Assembly (NCBI GenBank): GCA_020636435.1
Contig: JACJXX010000002.1
Location: 2,046,001-2,110,000, forward strand
Reading direction: 5' to 3'
DNA: 64,000 nucleotides
Origin: Lewinellaceae bacterium
GTDB taxonomy: Bacteria > Bacteroidota > Bacteroidia > Chitinophagales > Saprospiraceae
Below are positions 12,001 through 16,967 of this stretch, one piece after another (position 1 is the stretch's first letter; each line of letters begins with the position of its first letter). The position numbers and the translations under genes are program-made. Under the pieces are notes generated by a model. That model made no database searches and was not told the DNA's origin. It saw only the letters and a program-made list of their open reading frames with translations.

Positions 12001-13515
12001 AGCTGCCGTGCCGGCAATACCGAAAGGGTCATTTTCCCGGACGTTCAGTTCCACGTCTTCCATCAGGTATGGAGTGGGGTTGGCGCTGTTATCGGGAAAA
12101 GACATCCAATCGAAAATCCGGGTACATGCAGGCGACAGTGGCGCCTGCCCGGAGCACCAGCTGATGTTGCCGACCCCGATACTCTGAACCTCGCTCCCTC
12201 CGTTTGCCGGGCTCACCGAATACAAGGCGATGGCCAGTTGGTCGACCGGTTCGCCAAAGCGAATGGTGACGTTGCCTTCGGCAGAGGCGTCATCCACCAA
12301 AGTGGCCCCTTCAAAGAGGTAGGGTTCCAGCACACTGACGGCGCTCCCGGCGGTGATGTCAGCGCTGGATAAGCTGACGGGCGCACCGCCGAGGTAGCCC
12401 TGCACGCTGGCCCGGTCGATGGCGTTTCCGGAAATGTCGATGTCGAGCAGGGAAAACGTAAGCTCTGCCACCGGGCGGTCAAAAGCAAACACAACACCCA
12501 CTCCGCTTTCATTTCCGGGAGCATTGTTATCAGCTTCCATTTCGAGCAGATAGAAAGCCTCCTGCCCTCCGTATAACGTATGATAAACCCTGTGGGCGTA
12601 GGGCGTCGCTCCCTCCGTGGTGCGGGCCCAATACACCTTGTCTCCGTCGACGCTCACCGAGAAAGGCGCCTGGGAGAACGGGTTGGACCCTTCGGTATAA
12701 TTTGCCCAATCCAGCGTAGCGGGCGCATCCGAACAATTGGCGGAATCGGGGTTGTCCAGTCGGGAACAATCATCAGCCGACTGGTCGATAAAGGCAGCGT
12801 TCACCCCACAATCGCCGGCGGCGACAAATTGCACCGGCGATCCGTTGCCGGGGCCGGCAAGAGCGGGGCTCATGCCGGGCACCTGCCGGGCGGAGAACTC
12901 TACGCGATATTGCTCCCCGGCATTCAGGCCGGATATGCTCCAGTGCCCGTCGGCGTTGGTGAAGGCGGCGCCCCGCAGGAGGCCCTCGCAGTCATAGGCT
13001 TCGACTTTGATGTTCGGTTGCCCGGGCTCGCCATCGAAAACGCCGTCCGGCGTTGTGTCGTTCCAGGCCTGGCCGCCAATGGAAGTCGGCGTGCCGGGGC
13101 AGGCAGGCGTACAGGCGATGGCGTCGGCGGTGCTGAAATCGCGGCACGGGCTGGCATCGGTAAAGCGGGCGGCGACGGGATAGCCAAAACCCGGGCTGGG
13201 CAGGCTGAACCCGGAAAAGGTATGGGCGCCGTTAGCGGATACGGGCGTAAACTCCTGGGTTTGCCCCCCCACCTTGAGCTGGATAGGAGCGCCGGAGGCT
13301 GCCGCCCAGCTCACCTCCACTTCTACCGTGAAGTTGCTGCTGCCGTTGTTGTACCCGCAGCCTACATAGACAGATTCTATCTTTAGGGAGCACTGCGCGT
13401 CGGATAAATTGGGGGCGCCGGCCAGCAATAAAAAACAGGCTAAGCTGTATAGCCACCCCCGGGTAGAAAATATTGCTACGGTTTTCTCATTGTTTGCCAT
13501 GTAGCGGTCTTTCAT
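1..13515 (-). CDS. Giant secreted DUF11-repeat protein (C-terminus beyond window)
   Basis: The minus-strand frame stays open for 4505 codons and runs off the left edge, so the protein is longer than that. The ATG at 13513-13515 gives a signal peptide with a hydrophobic core (LYSLACFLLLAG) and likely cleavage near residue 40 (SDA-QC); 13498-13500 is an alternative in-frame ATG. Order of modules: SdrD-B-like (~140-240, WNDTTPDGVFDGEPG), two related ~170-residue beta modules (~270-660), a second SdrD-B-like module (~670-820, GDLVWEDENGNGIQD), 20 tandem DUF11-type modules (~823-3700), then Cys-bearing Ig/HYR-like segments to the edge. Each DUF11 unit starts near FDLALSK..TPGPF and ends in an acidic linker (DSTPGNG..EDD). 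The family is known from cell-surface stalks and adhesins; a T9SS sorting domain is expected off-window. Function as an adhesin is inference. No partner gene is adjacent. Confidence 0.93.
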   Translation of the reverse strand, partial: MKDRYMANNEKTVAIFSTRGWLYSLACFLLLAGAPNLSDAQCSLKIESVYVGCGYNNGSSNFTVEVEVSWAAASGAPIQLKVGGQTQEFTPVSANGAHTFSGFSLPSPGFGYPVAARFTDASPCRDFSTADAIACTPACPGTPTSIGGQAWNDTTPDGVFDGEPGQPNIKVEAYDCEGLLRGAAFTNADGHWSISGLNAGEQYRVEFSARQVPGMSPALAGPGNGSPVQFVAAGDCGVNAAFIDQSADDCSRLDNPDSANCSDAPATLDWANYTEGSNPFSQAPFSVSVDGDKVYWARTTEGATPYAHRVYHTLYGGQEAFYLLEMEADNNAPGNESGVGVVFAFDRPVAELTFSLLDIDISGNAIDRASVQGYLGGAPVSLSSADITAGSAVSVLEPYLFEGATLVDDASAEGNVTIRFGEPVDQLAIALYSVSPANGGSEVQSIGVGNISWCSGQAPLSPACTRIFDWMSFPDNSANPTPYLMEDVELNVRENDPFGIAGTAAFAVDNGLAPQGGQRGFWAIGMNAAAKGQYVESTLAFSQPVSQLSFSILGIGQVALDGIPSLSYQDQVIVRGFLNGEEAPLSLSDITAGTGVLGGVVSLSSPNEYIANRAANGASADGNISLRFPQEVDSVVIRLLAGPDGPSNPGSQQVGLSDINFCICTPAPLQVGDLVWEDENGNGIQDACEPPLANLPLSLFDESGILLATTRSDAEGRYHFTRSGTAGEYWLADGQLQPGTTYFITLGGDDNDPADGYLLLNGELYLLTTRFAGIGSNPFMNDSDPDPNNLSLDLPGMIPDGLPYIKFATGDNGQVNPTLDAGFRAARFDLALRLVLNEQLTPPPFSPGDIVNYSIILYNQGMIPAQSPGVADFFPSDVLSLEDNVNWSVNNGVALSRGPLPDIMPGDSLVLDITFRIKTSFTGDTIINRAEIYQAANLFGLNDFDSSPDLIADNDAGGAPGSEADDAIMGDGTGPVNGTSAATDEDDHDVALIVVDGAPAFDLALDLSVIGDGPFYPGDEVTFAIELINEGVMDASLVQLNNYIPNGLLLNDSDWTAANGVARLNVPVDVLPTGSSVFREITFQIAPGFTGNNIVNTVEIAGAANAAGEADGDSTPANQVAGEDDQASAQVAVSPVFDLSLKKEVVGSGPFSPGGQVTFSLMVTNEGSVPATNVQISDFVPAGLTLNNSNWSVTNNAARLNNLIPNIAPGNTVTRQITFRIDSNYPRTSIINSAEIYAAQNGQGLDDRDSTPGNGSTQEDDDDNVTINVQQPTPVFDLALKKEVNYAETPGPFHPGDYISFNITVINEGNIKAKSLQVVDYIPDGAILADAGWISYGNLAIISSPISSLEAGASVTLTIRMRIDENFDGQELVNNAEIYSVFNDDWLDDADSSPDSGIGDNEDDEGTAVVPIQQPLPVFDLSLSKRVKTSVTPGPFYPGSTVTFSIRVSNEGNIDAESVSIMDYIPPGLELADANWSQVFGSAVLNNPITGLAAGATASVDITFTIAGNFTGTSINNRAEINSAGNAVSMPDEDSSPANGQPAEDDMGSATLEVVQTYDLALSKTLNASLTPGPFHPGGQVSYNLTVYNQGSLAANNIQLYDFYPPGLLLNDNNWQAVQGNILRLANPIPTLAPGQSATVAIHFDISPDAMHGDSLVNCAELGASTNVAGLPDVDSNPGNGSHDEDDDDTETIQVTFPKRFDLALSKSVNTSQTPPPHYPGSNVSYRITVKNEGDAAAENIQVQDYIPQGLILTSGNWSALGSMAMLNNPIASLQPGDSAIVDISFAISPVFQGTSLSNYAEIASAGNVSNQSDDDSTPGNGSAGAGEDDYDGATITVSRQDFDLALRKRLKASVTPGPFVPGSTVTFEIEISNEADLTAQNIQVREYFPSGLLLADPNWNAVGNVAELVFPIGSLAPGATTVVDVTFTVAPGFNGSNLTNYAEVGSAFNILGYDDMDSTPGNGSLGPDEDDYDGATITVLQQEFDLSLAKALKVSATPGPFFPGSLVTYRITVTNEGDLEAQNVQLRDYIPLGLSLADNNWTLNGSMAVRSIGNLQPGASVSFDISFTISAAFAGSVLTNYAEVGAAGNSMGIADKDSTPGNGAAAPNEDDYDSAAIDVIQSEFDLALTKELNTSLTPGPFVPGSAVTFRLTLANEGDLAAQNIQLRDYVPAGLILADNNWTLNGSTAVRAVGTLQPGASLTVNITFTISSSFSGLVIANFAEVGAAANIYGLADKDSTPANGPAGPNEDDYDSAAIDVIQSEFDLALTKELNTGLTPGPFVPGSAVTFRLTVINEGEVAAQNIQLWDYIPLGLILADNNWSSNGNLASRTISNLAPGASTAVNITFTVAPNYSGTAIANYAEIGGADNIYGLDDRDSTPGNSSSGAGEDDFDGASIDVVQQPFDLTLTKELKVSATPGPFYPGSAVTFRITVTNEGGIAAQNVQVRDYIPLSLILTDNNWTLNGSMALRSIGALQPGASASVDITFTISPNFTGFFITNYAEIGSATNAIGLGDTDSTPANGSAGLNEDDFDSAGITVSPPQQFDLTLSKSVSASTPGPYAAGSPVTFRLTVTNQGNVAAQNIQLWDYLPAGLTLSDNGWTQNGGVASLNSPIASLAPGASQTVEIDFVVAPGFGGTQVVNYAEVGSASNASGLDDIDSTPGNGASGANEDDYDSAGIDIIVPPMFDLALSKSVSASTPGPYAAGSAVTFELTVANQGNVAAQSIQLWDYLPAGLTLSDNGWTLNGGIASLNNPIASLAPGTSQIVEIDFIVAPGFAGTQAVNYAEINAAFNGSGLDDTDSTPGNGAAGSGEDDYDSASVDIVVPPSFDLALSKSVSSSTPGPYAAGSAVTFRLRVTNQGNVAAQDIQLWDYLPAGLTLSDNGWTQNGAVASLNNPIASLAPGATVDVEIDFVVAPGFGGTQIVNYAEIAAASNGSGLNDTDSTPGNGAAGPSEDDYDDSSINIIIPPLFDLALSKSVSTSTPGPYAAGSAVTFLLTVSNEGNVAAQSIQLWDYLPAGLTLSDNTWTQNGGVASLNSPIASLAPGASQTVEIDFVVAPGFGGTQVVNYAEVGSASNASGLGDTDSTPGNGASGANEDDYDSAGIDIIVPPMFDLALSKSVSASTPGPYAAGSAVTFRLTVTNQGNVAAQSIQLWDYLPAGLTLSDNGWTLNGGIASLNSPIASLAPGASQTVEIDFIVAPGFAGTQAVNYAEINAAFNGSGLDDTDSTPGNGAAGSGEDDYDSASVDIVVPPSFDLALSKSVSSSTPGPYAAGSAVTFRLRVTNQGNVAAQDIQLWDYLPAGLTLSDNGWTQNGAVASLNNPIASLAPGATVDVEIDFVVAPGFGGTQIVNYAEIAAASNGSGLNDTDSTPGNGAAGPSEDDYDDSRIDIITLPSFDLALSKSVSSSTPGPYMAGSAVTFELTLTNQGNVAAQNIQLWDYLPAGLTLSDNGWTQNGGEASLNSPIASLAPGASQTVEIDFVVAPGFAGTQVVNFAEIFAAANGQGLNDTDSTPGNGAAGGNEDDFDSAAINISAAPRFDLALRKQLRTAVTPGPFSPGSPVTFRITIFNQGNVPAYNVEITDYIPAGLTLAGGGWAQSGNRATHTIQGPIAANGGSTSVDISFVVDPNFAGSAIVNYAEISAADDDTNPDNTPMADVDSQYDNDNTNDAGGQPNSPADDAINGNGSGPVGGGLADSDEDDHDPALIVIGNCPNAGVDGTVDICLTCTSNTVTANLPAALGGNPAPGGTWTDLDGAGASLANPSNVSLNGLPSGDYRFRYTVGGQNGCPVSTATVTVSLASNLDYACNGTVNVPLGTRCEVLVVPDMILEGGSDGCAQGLVVNLIGPNGQSLGDVITVAQAGQTLIAEVLDPFCGLVCWGYVYVQDFTPPAISCPVQDVDLVCSDLDSILNNPASLAITGAPEIFDTCVQNTVSFQDEVVMTPDCVDRQINRVFTVTDPLGNSAQCTQAITVRNPTFNDLLPLPSLVAIPCDSSFAVDQNGNPHPSVTGYPMVQTYYGTYPLDQAFCALGASYTDSAPIVVCDGTTRFIRRWDVLDWCSTTGNNILQLTQSIKVGDVAGPVVSCPEIDFNGDGYPDPLEFSTLPYDCTAAFSAPLPNVTDNCSGWEVRTDIIADEVVAVTNQYGIITGYDTVATILATILPGQSRYVSGIPVGCYRFRYKVTDDCNNFTILECDFCVVDDVEPAAVCNDTLNISIGGQGVGRVYAVDVNEGSTDNCGIDSLLVRRRFDLDPATCDTVAPYFSDWAPYVDFNCCDVNQTATIELLVIDVHGNQNTCWLDLLVKDMVRPVCSAPNAVTVSCTTLPANFDPYDTNQLQTLFGAATAQDGCGNAIAVEQPPAVNLDQCGSGTVIRTFQAVDLSGNLSQNSCTQQVAIQEEFNYEIKFPKDFTTNCTVPSPDTVIYTSFGCDLLSVSVTDEVFTPLAGATGPECYKIFRKYRVLNWCEYDGISDAVVIGRNEDCDGITGDEDVWVVRRPNGSFVDRDNN
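2420..11045 (-). repeat. Array of 20 DUF11-type coding repeats
   Basis: Twenty in-frame units of about 420-430 bp inside the giant gene, recognised by the recurring F/Y-D-L-(A/S/T)-L motif near positions 11035, 10515, 10110, 9690, 9260, 8845, 8412, 7990, 7560, 7142, 6722, 6300, 5880, 5452, 5030, 4600, 4175, 3755, 3322 and 2896. Where checked, the F codon (plus-strand gaa or aaa) is in the same reading frame, so no unit is frameshifted. Units at the amino end are diverged from each other; those between 3.3 and 5.9 kb are nearly identical. Confidence 0.9.
3325..5880 (-). repeat. Recent tandem duplication of a three-module block (period 1278 bp)
   Basis: Bases 3325-4602 and 4603-5880 are two copies of the same three DUF11 modules. 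The FDLALSK codons fall at 3322, 4600 and 5878, exactly 1278 bp (3 x 426) apart, and long stretches match apart from scattered substitutions. For example 3406-3600 matches 4684-4878, 3775-3990 matches 5053-5268 and 4190-4330 matches 5468-5608. This shows expansion by unequal exchange of a trimer rather than of single modules. Confidence 0.88.
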
Positions 13516-14129
13516 GCGAATTAAAATTTGTTAGCTTAACAATACTTCACGCTCTTTCCGCCACAGGGGCAGAAAGCAGGATGTGTGTTTTTTTTTGATT
13601 TGTTATAGCTATAATTGCGCCTCCCCCTTGTTTGACGAAAAAATCCTCCCTCGAGTACACATTTTTCAAAAAAGTTACTGCCGAGGTAAATCTTTTCAAT
13701 TCAATGGCCAATGTATACAATACAAGTGGGGTAGTAATGAAGGGCTTGTAAAGGCTTAGGCCTGTGTAGGTAACAACTTAATATAATGTTTGTCGCCACC
13801 GGCAGGATACCGGTAACTATCCGAAACCAAAAAAGGCAAAAATTGTTTGGGGCCAGTGTCAACCAGCTCTGCAAAAATAGTCAATAATTCTAATCTCTTC
13901 CAGTTTTCTCATCCTTTTTTAGGCAGGCGGAACTTTAAAGAACTCCCATCGTACAATATCTTGCAACAGAATCGGGTGATTGTCAATATTTTACTGTAAA
14001 GAAGGCTGTCCTGTGCCAAATTAAGCAGTTTCGCAGCAACCTTTGCATCCATTTTGCGTCTTTGTGAAGATGGGCGTCCGGTAGATAACCGAATAAATTC
14101 AAAATAAAGTAAGAAAAAATTCATCAAAC
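13516..14129. other. 614-bp AT-rich intergenic region, divergent promoters expected
   Basis: This gap separates the divergently transcribed giant gene and the DUF2141 gene. It is clearly more AT-rich than its surroundings, holds an A/T-homopolymer stretch near 13590-13610, and contains no ORF with convincing codon use. Both promoters should lie here, but I could not pick a good TTTG-N20-TAnnTTTG match for either gene. Confidence 0.5.
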
Positions 14130-14594
14130 ATGATCTCAACCCTGATCCAGATGCTGTTGGCCCTTCCGGCCCTAACGCTATCCCACCCCGCTTCGCCGGC
14201 TTCCGGGGTCAGGCCCGAAGATGGCCAGCTGATCATAGAAGTCGGCAATGTGAAAGAAGCCAAAGGCACTATTTGGGTAGGCATTTACGACTCTGAGGAC
14301 AACTACCTGGTCAAGGAAAAGGCCATCGTCCAGGGTTTCAAAGTAGAGCGGGCCGGAGATACCCGCTTTTCTATCCCGGGATTGCCTTATGGCACCTATG
14401 CCGTCGCCCTGTTTCACGACATCAACGACAACGGAGAACTGGACCGCAACTTCTTCGGCATACCTACCGAGCCCTTCGCTTTTTCCCGGCCGCCCCGCTC
14501 AAAATGGCGCCTGCCCAATTTCAACGAAGTCTCTTTTCAGTTCCATGCCAATGCCCAACGGCTGCGGATCAGCCTCAGGGAATGGTATGATTGA
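14130..14594 (+). CDS. DUF2141 domain exported protein (copy 1)
   Basis: Protein of 154 residues. Residues 1-24 form a short hydrophobic leader ending near SPASG. The rest matches the DUF2141 pattern known from Bacteroidota: GTIWVGIYDSEDNYL, then IPGLPYGTYAVALFHDIND, NGELDRNFFGIPTEPFAFS and a closing beta strand rich in R/L. The DxNxNGxLDxN loop looks like a calcium-binding turn (inference). The family has no assigned biochemical role. A second copy sits 10.6 kb away (24705-25151) with the same motifs, and both are followed by related GAAGGAGTGA-type repeats. The start codon chosen is the only ATG before the leader. Confidence 0.85.
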   Translation: MISTLIQMLLALPALTLSHPASPASGVRPEDGQLIIEVGNVKEAKGTIWVGIYDSEDNYLVKEKAIVQGFKVERAGDTRFSIPGLPYGTYAVALFHDINDNGELDRNFFGIPTEPFAFSRPPRSKWRLPNFNEVSFQFHANAQRLRISLREWYD

Positions 14595-14604
14595 GGAAGG
14601 GGGT

Positions 14605-14666
14605 GAAGGAGTGAGGGAATGAATTCGAACCTTAGGCCAGGTTCGAATTCACTCCTTCACTCCTTC
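14605..14666. repeat. Long imperfect palindrome (terminator-like hairpin)
   Basis: Twelve perfectly paired bases GAATTCGAACCT / AGGTTCGAATTC surround the loop TAGGCC. Pairing continues outward for 16 more bases with two mismatches (gaaggagtgagggaat against actccttcactccttc). It starts 10 bp after the DUF2141 stop codon, so it may end that transcript, but no strong T-tract follows. The same word family recurs at 25151-25198 after the second DUF2141 gene. Confidence 0.7.
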
Positions 14667-14684
14667 AGTTTCTGTCCGTATACT

Positions 14685-14716
14685 TTTGCCAAAGAACCAA
14701 ATCTCTCCTACCTTTG
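14685..14716 (+). promoter_or_regulatory. Bacteroidota-type promoter of the LytTR regulator
   Basis: TTTG at 14685-14688 and TACCTTTG at 14709-14716, separated by exactly 20 nt, match the primary sigma consensus of this phylum (-33 TTTG, -7 TAnnTTTG). Transcription would start near 14722, leaving a leader of about 15 nt before the ATG at 14738. Confidence 0.75.
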
Positions 14717-14737
14717 CCGAAAGCAAAGCCAGCATTC

Positions 14738-15496
14738 ATGAAAGTGCTCATCATCGAAGATGAAAAGCCGGCGGCCCGGCGGCTTCAACAACTCCTGCAA
14801 CAGCAACGCCCGCAAACCGACGTACTGGCGTTCATCGACAGCGTGGAAAGGGCCACGCAGTGGTTTCGGTCCAACCCCAGGCCGGATTTGATGTTCCTCG
14901 ACATTCAGTTGGCCGACGGCCTCAGCTTCGATATTTTTCGGGAAGTAGAAGTGCAGGCCCCGGTCATTTTCACGACCGCTTACGATCAATATACACTCAG
15001 GGCCTTCAAGCTCAACAGCGTAGACTACCTGCTGAAACCCATCGACCCGGAGGAACTGGAGCGGGCGTTGGCCAAGTTCGACCGTTTTTTTGGCAAAGCC
15101 CCTCTGCTGGACACCCGCGCTTTGGAAAGCCTGATCCAATCTTTCCAGGCGCCGGAATACAAGGAGCGGTTCATCGTCAAGGCCGGCCAGCAACTCACCT
15201 ATATTCAGGTAAGCGATATCCACTATTTCTATTCTGAGGACGGGCTGCTTTTCGCGCAGATGGGAGATAAAAAGCGGCATGCGCTCGATTATACCCTCGA
15301 CCAACTGGAAGGCCTGCTCGACCCCAGGGCGTTCTTCCGCCTCAACCGCAAAGCCATCATCCATATCAACGCCATCCACAAAGTGGCGCCCTATTTCAAC
15401 AGCCGCCTGATCGTGGAACTGCGGCCCCGGCCGGAATTCGAGGTGATCGTCAGCCGGGACAGGGTGAATGGCTTCAAGAACTGGCTGGATAAATGA
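14738..15496 (+). CDS. LytTR family response regulator
   Basis: DNA-binding response regulator of 252 residues. An N-terminal receiver domain (1-120) shows the acidic pair E7-D8 (IIEDE), phospho-acceptor D55 (LMFLDI) and conserved K100 (YLLKPI). A C-terminal LytTR domain (~145-248) contains FFRLNRKAIIHINAI. It should receive a phosphoryl group from a LytS/YehU-type sensor kinase, but no such gene is next to it, so it is an orphan here. An upstream in-frame TTG lies inside the promoter -7 box; the ATG at 14738 is the correct start because the domain begins MKVLIIEDE. Transcribed alone. Confidence 0.93.
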   Translation: MKVLIIEDEKPAARRLQQLLQQQRPQTDVLAFIDSVERATQWFRSNPRPDLMFLDIQLADGLSFDIFREVEVQAPVIFTTAYDQYTLRAFKLNSVDYLLKPIDPEELERALAKFDRFFGKAPLLDTRALESLIQSFQAPEYKERFIVKAGQQLTYIQVSDIHYFYSEDGLLFAQMGDKKRHALDYTLDQLEGLLDPRAFFRLNRKAIIHINAIHKVAPYFNSRLIVELRPRPEFEVIVSRDRVNGFKNWLDK

Positions 15497-15621
15497 GGCC
15501 AACGGCGCCTTTTTTCCCGTTATCGGCAATTTATTTTCAGAATAGGTTGATCTATTAGGAAAATAATCAGAAATTGAGCGTCATTAAAAACATAATCCCA
15601 ATTAAATACAGCATAATCCCC

Positions 15622-15756
15622 ATGAACAACAATACCCCTGTCAAAGAGACGTCTCCTGACGTCATCTTCGCCTTTCTCATTTTTCTGGTTTGCGTCTTTA
15701 TTTCCCTTTTCTTCGACCCGGATAGCCTCGCGGCTACCTTTGTTTTCATGAAATAA
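15622..15756 (+). CDS. Possible 44-residue single-span membrane protein
   Basis: A short ORF with a charged polar start (MNNNTPVKETSPD), one hydrophobic span (VIFAFLIFLVCVFISLFF) and a short tail. Third codon positions lean to C/G as in neighbouring genes. The opposite strand also has a 60-codon ORF (15567-15749) with a hydrophobic end, so the strand assignment is uncertain. I see no promoter match and do not recognise a family. Confidence 0.22.
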   Translation: MNNNTPVKETSPDVIFAFLIFLVCVFISLFFDPDSLAATFVFMK

Positions 15757-15780
15757 AAAAGGGAAGGTTTTCACCTTCCC
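15751..15780 (-). terminator. Intrinsic terminator
   Basis: Stem GGGAAGGT / ACCTTCCC (15761-15780, 4-nt loop), followed in the minus direction by TTTTTTATTT (15751-15760). It lies 88 bp after the stop codon of the exported protein at 15868-16533 and should end that transcript. Confidence 0.8.
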
Positions 15781-15867
15781 CGGGATGCTTTATACACCAG
15801 GATCAGTTGGGTGCTTCCCACCGGAAGCGCCGTACTTTATTGCCCGGAGGCGGTGCAAAAAGAGCCA

Positions 15868-16533
15868 TTACTTTTTGCATGCCCGTTTCCAGAGCACTTC
15901 CAGGTCTGGAACAGCTTTTTCGGCCTGCTCGATTCTTTTCAGGGTCGCCTTTTCCTGGGCCGCGCCGGGGTCGGCAAATACATCGACCTGATCGGTTTTC
16001 CGGTCTACGGCCAGCACTTTGCCGGCATCGTTTTTCGGATGGATGATGTAGTAAGTCTCCCCAATGTCGCTGATGCCGCCCAGGGCAACGTTCCAGGTGG
16101 CCATTTCCCGCATTTTTCCATCCATCATGGACAGGGGCCGGAAAAAGAACCCTTCTACATCGCTCCAGGCCACTACCCTTTCGGTGCCGTCCATGCACTC
16201 GATAAAATACTCGCCGTTGACATTTTCTTCCTGCGCCGGCTTAAAAGCCCATTTGCTCTCTTTGGCGTCGCCATTTTTACTGAGGTGCAGGCCCTGAGGA
16301 GCAGGGTCGGCGTTTGTCGCCCGGCGCGCTGCTTTTTTTTGGCCGGCCGGTTCGGCGGCCAGGGCCAGGAATTTATCCTTGTGGTCTCCGCTGAGCAGGT
16401 GGCAGGGATTCTCCCCATCGGGGATATCCAGGAGGAAAGGCAGTTTAGCGGATTGAGCAAAGCTGTTTCCGGCAAACAACAGGGGAAGAAGCAGAGCCAG
16501 CCAGCCCCTTCCAGTGAAAAAAGAAGTCTTCAT
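15868..16533 (-). CDS. Exported protein of unknown function
   Basis: Protein of 221 residues with a clear signal peptide (LALLLPLLFAGNSFAQ, cleavage near residue 27). The mature part has repeated aromatic-Ile strands such as SKWAFKPAQEE, EGFFFRPLSMMDG and GETYYIIHPKNDAGKVLAVD, spaced as in beta-trefoil (ricin-B or fascin-like) proteins. That fold is a guess from pattern only. No T9SS signal or lipobox is visible, so it is probably periplasmic. It is transcribed alone and followed by a terminator at 15751-15780. I do not recognise the family. Confidence 0.72.
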   Translation of the reverse strand: MKTSFFTGRGWLALLLPLLFAGNSFAQSAKLPFLLDIPDGENPCHLLSGDHKDKFLALAAEPAGQKKAARRATNADPAPQGLHLSKNGDAKESKWAFKPAQEENVNGEYFIECMDGTERVVAWSDVEGFFFRPLSMMDGKMREMATWNVALGGISDIGETYYIIHPKNDAGKVLAVDRKTDQVDVFADPGAAQEKATLKRIEQAEKAVPDLEVLWKRACKK

Positions 16534-16634
16534 GAATAGGAATTTTGTGAAGTAATTGAACTTGCCTCAGCTTTATTTAACCAGGGCCCTAAAGGTTACC
16601 ATAGTTGATCAACTAAGGATAAGGCGCAATATAC

Positions 16635-16676
16635 AAAAAAGGCAGGGGCGTGGATTGGTATTTCCACGCCCCTGCC
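16635..16676 (-). terminator. Strong intrinsic terminator
   Basis: A perfect 14-bp stem GGCAGGGGCGTGGA / TCCACGCCCCTGCC with an 8-nt loop, followed in the minus direction by TTTTTT (16635-16640). It is the only terminator after the BlaI-M56-PDZ operon, yet lies 290 bp beyond the PDZ stop codon because a repeat tract (16701-16955) sits in between. Confidence 0.82.
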
Positions 16677-16700
16677 ACCCTATTGGACATTTGCCGGGCT

Positions 16701-16838
16701 GTGTAAACGTGTAAAAGTGTAAATGAAGTCAACAAAGGAGCAGCTCTCCGGCAGCCCCATCGCACAGGCCTCTTTTACACGTTTACACCCTCTTCGTCCG
16801 CCAAAGCCACTGGCGGCGGCGGATACACGTTTACACAA
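16701..16838. repeat. GTGTAAACGTG-family inverted repeat tract
   Basis: GTGTAAACGTGTAAAAG at 16701-16717 is repeated as its exact reverse complement at 16772-16788, and a third partial copy (TACACGTTTACAC) lies at 16825-16837. A related copy (GTGTAAATGTGTAAACG) starts at 61614. No ORF of merit overlaps it. Confidence 0.75.
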
Positions 16839-16882
16839 AGGTTGTGGCTCCGCCACCTCATGTAAAAGAGAGAGGGAATCAG

Positions 16883-16955
16883 TTGCCGCAGCCTCGTCGA
16901 ACCTGGAACTTCGAACAATTGAACTCCAAGCTTATCCAGCGTTGGGCCAGTTGCC
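16883..16955. repeat. Dispersed intergenic repeat, copy 1
   Basis: About 73 bp that align with 60216-60288 along their full length: both run TTGCC..GCCT, GTCGAACCT, a series of GAAC words, then TCCAGC and CCAGT.GCC. It ends just before the stop codon of the PDZ protein gene. Confidence 0.6.
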
Positions 16956-16967
16956 ACGGCCGGCCGG

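Noticed and set aside
13909..14139. 76-codon minus ORF upstream of the first DUF2141 gene
   Set aside because: It lies in AT-rich intergenic DNA, overlaps the DUF2141 start, and has codon use unlike neighbouring genes.
15567..15749. 60-codon minus ORF with a hydrophobic end
   Set aside because: It begins directly after a minus-strand terminator and has no promoter; the opposite-strand 44-codon ORF is slightly better, though also weak.
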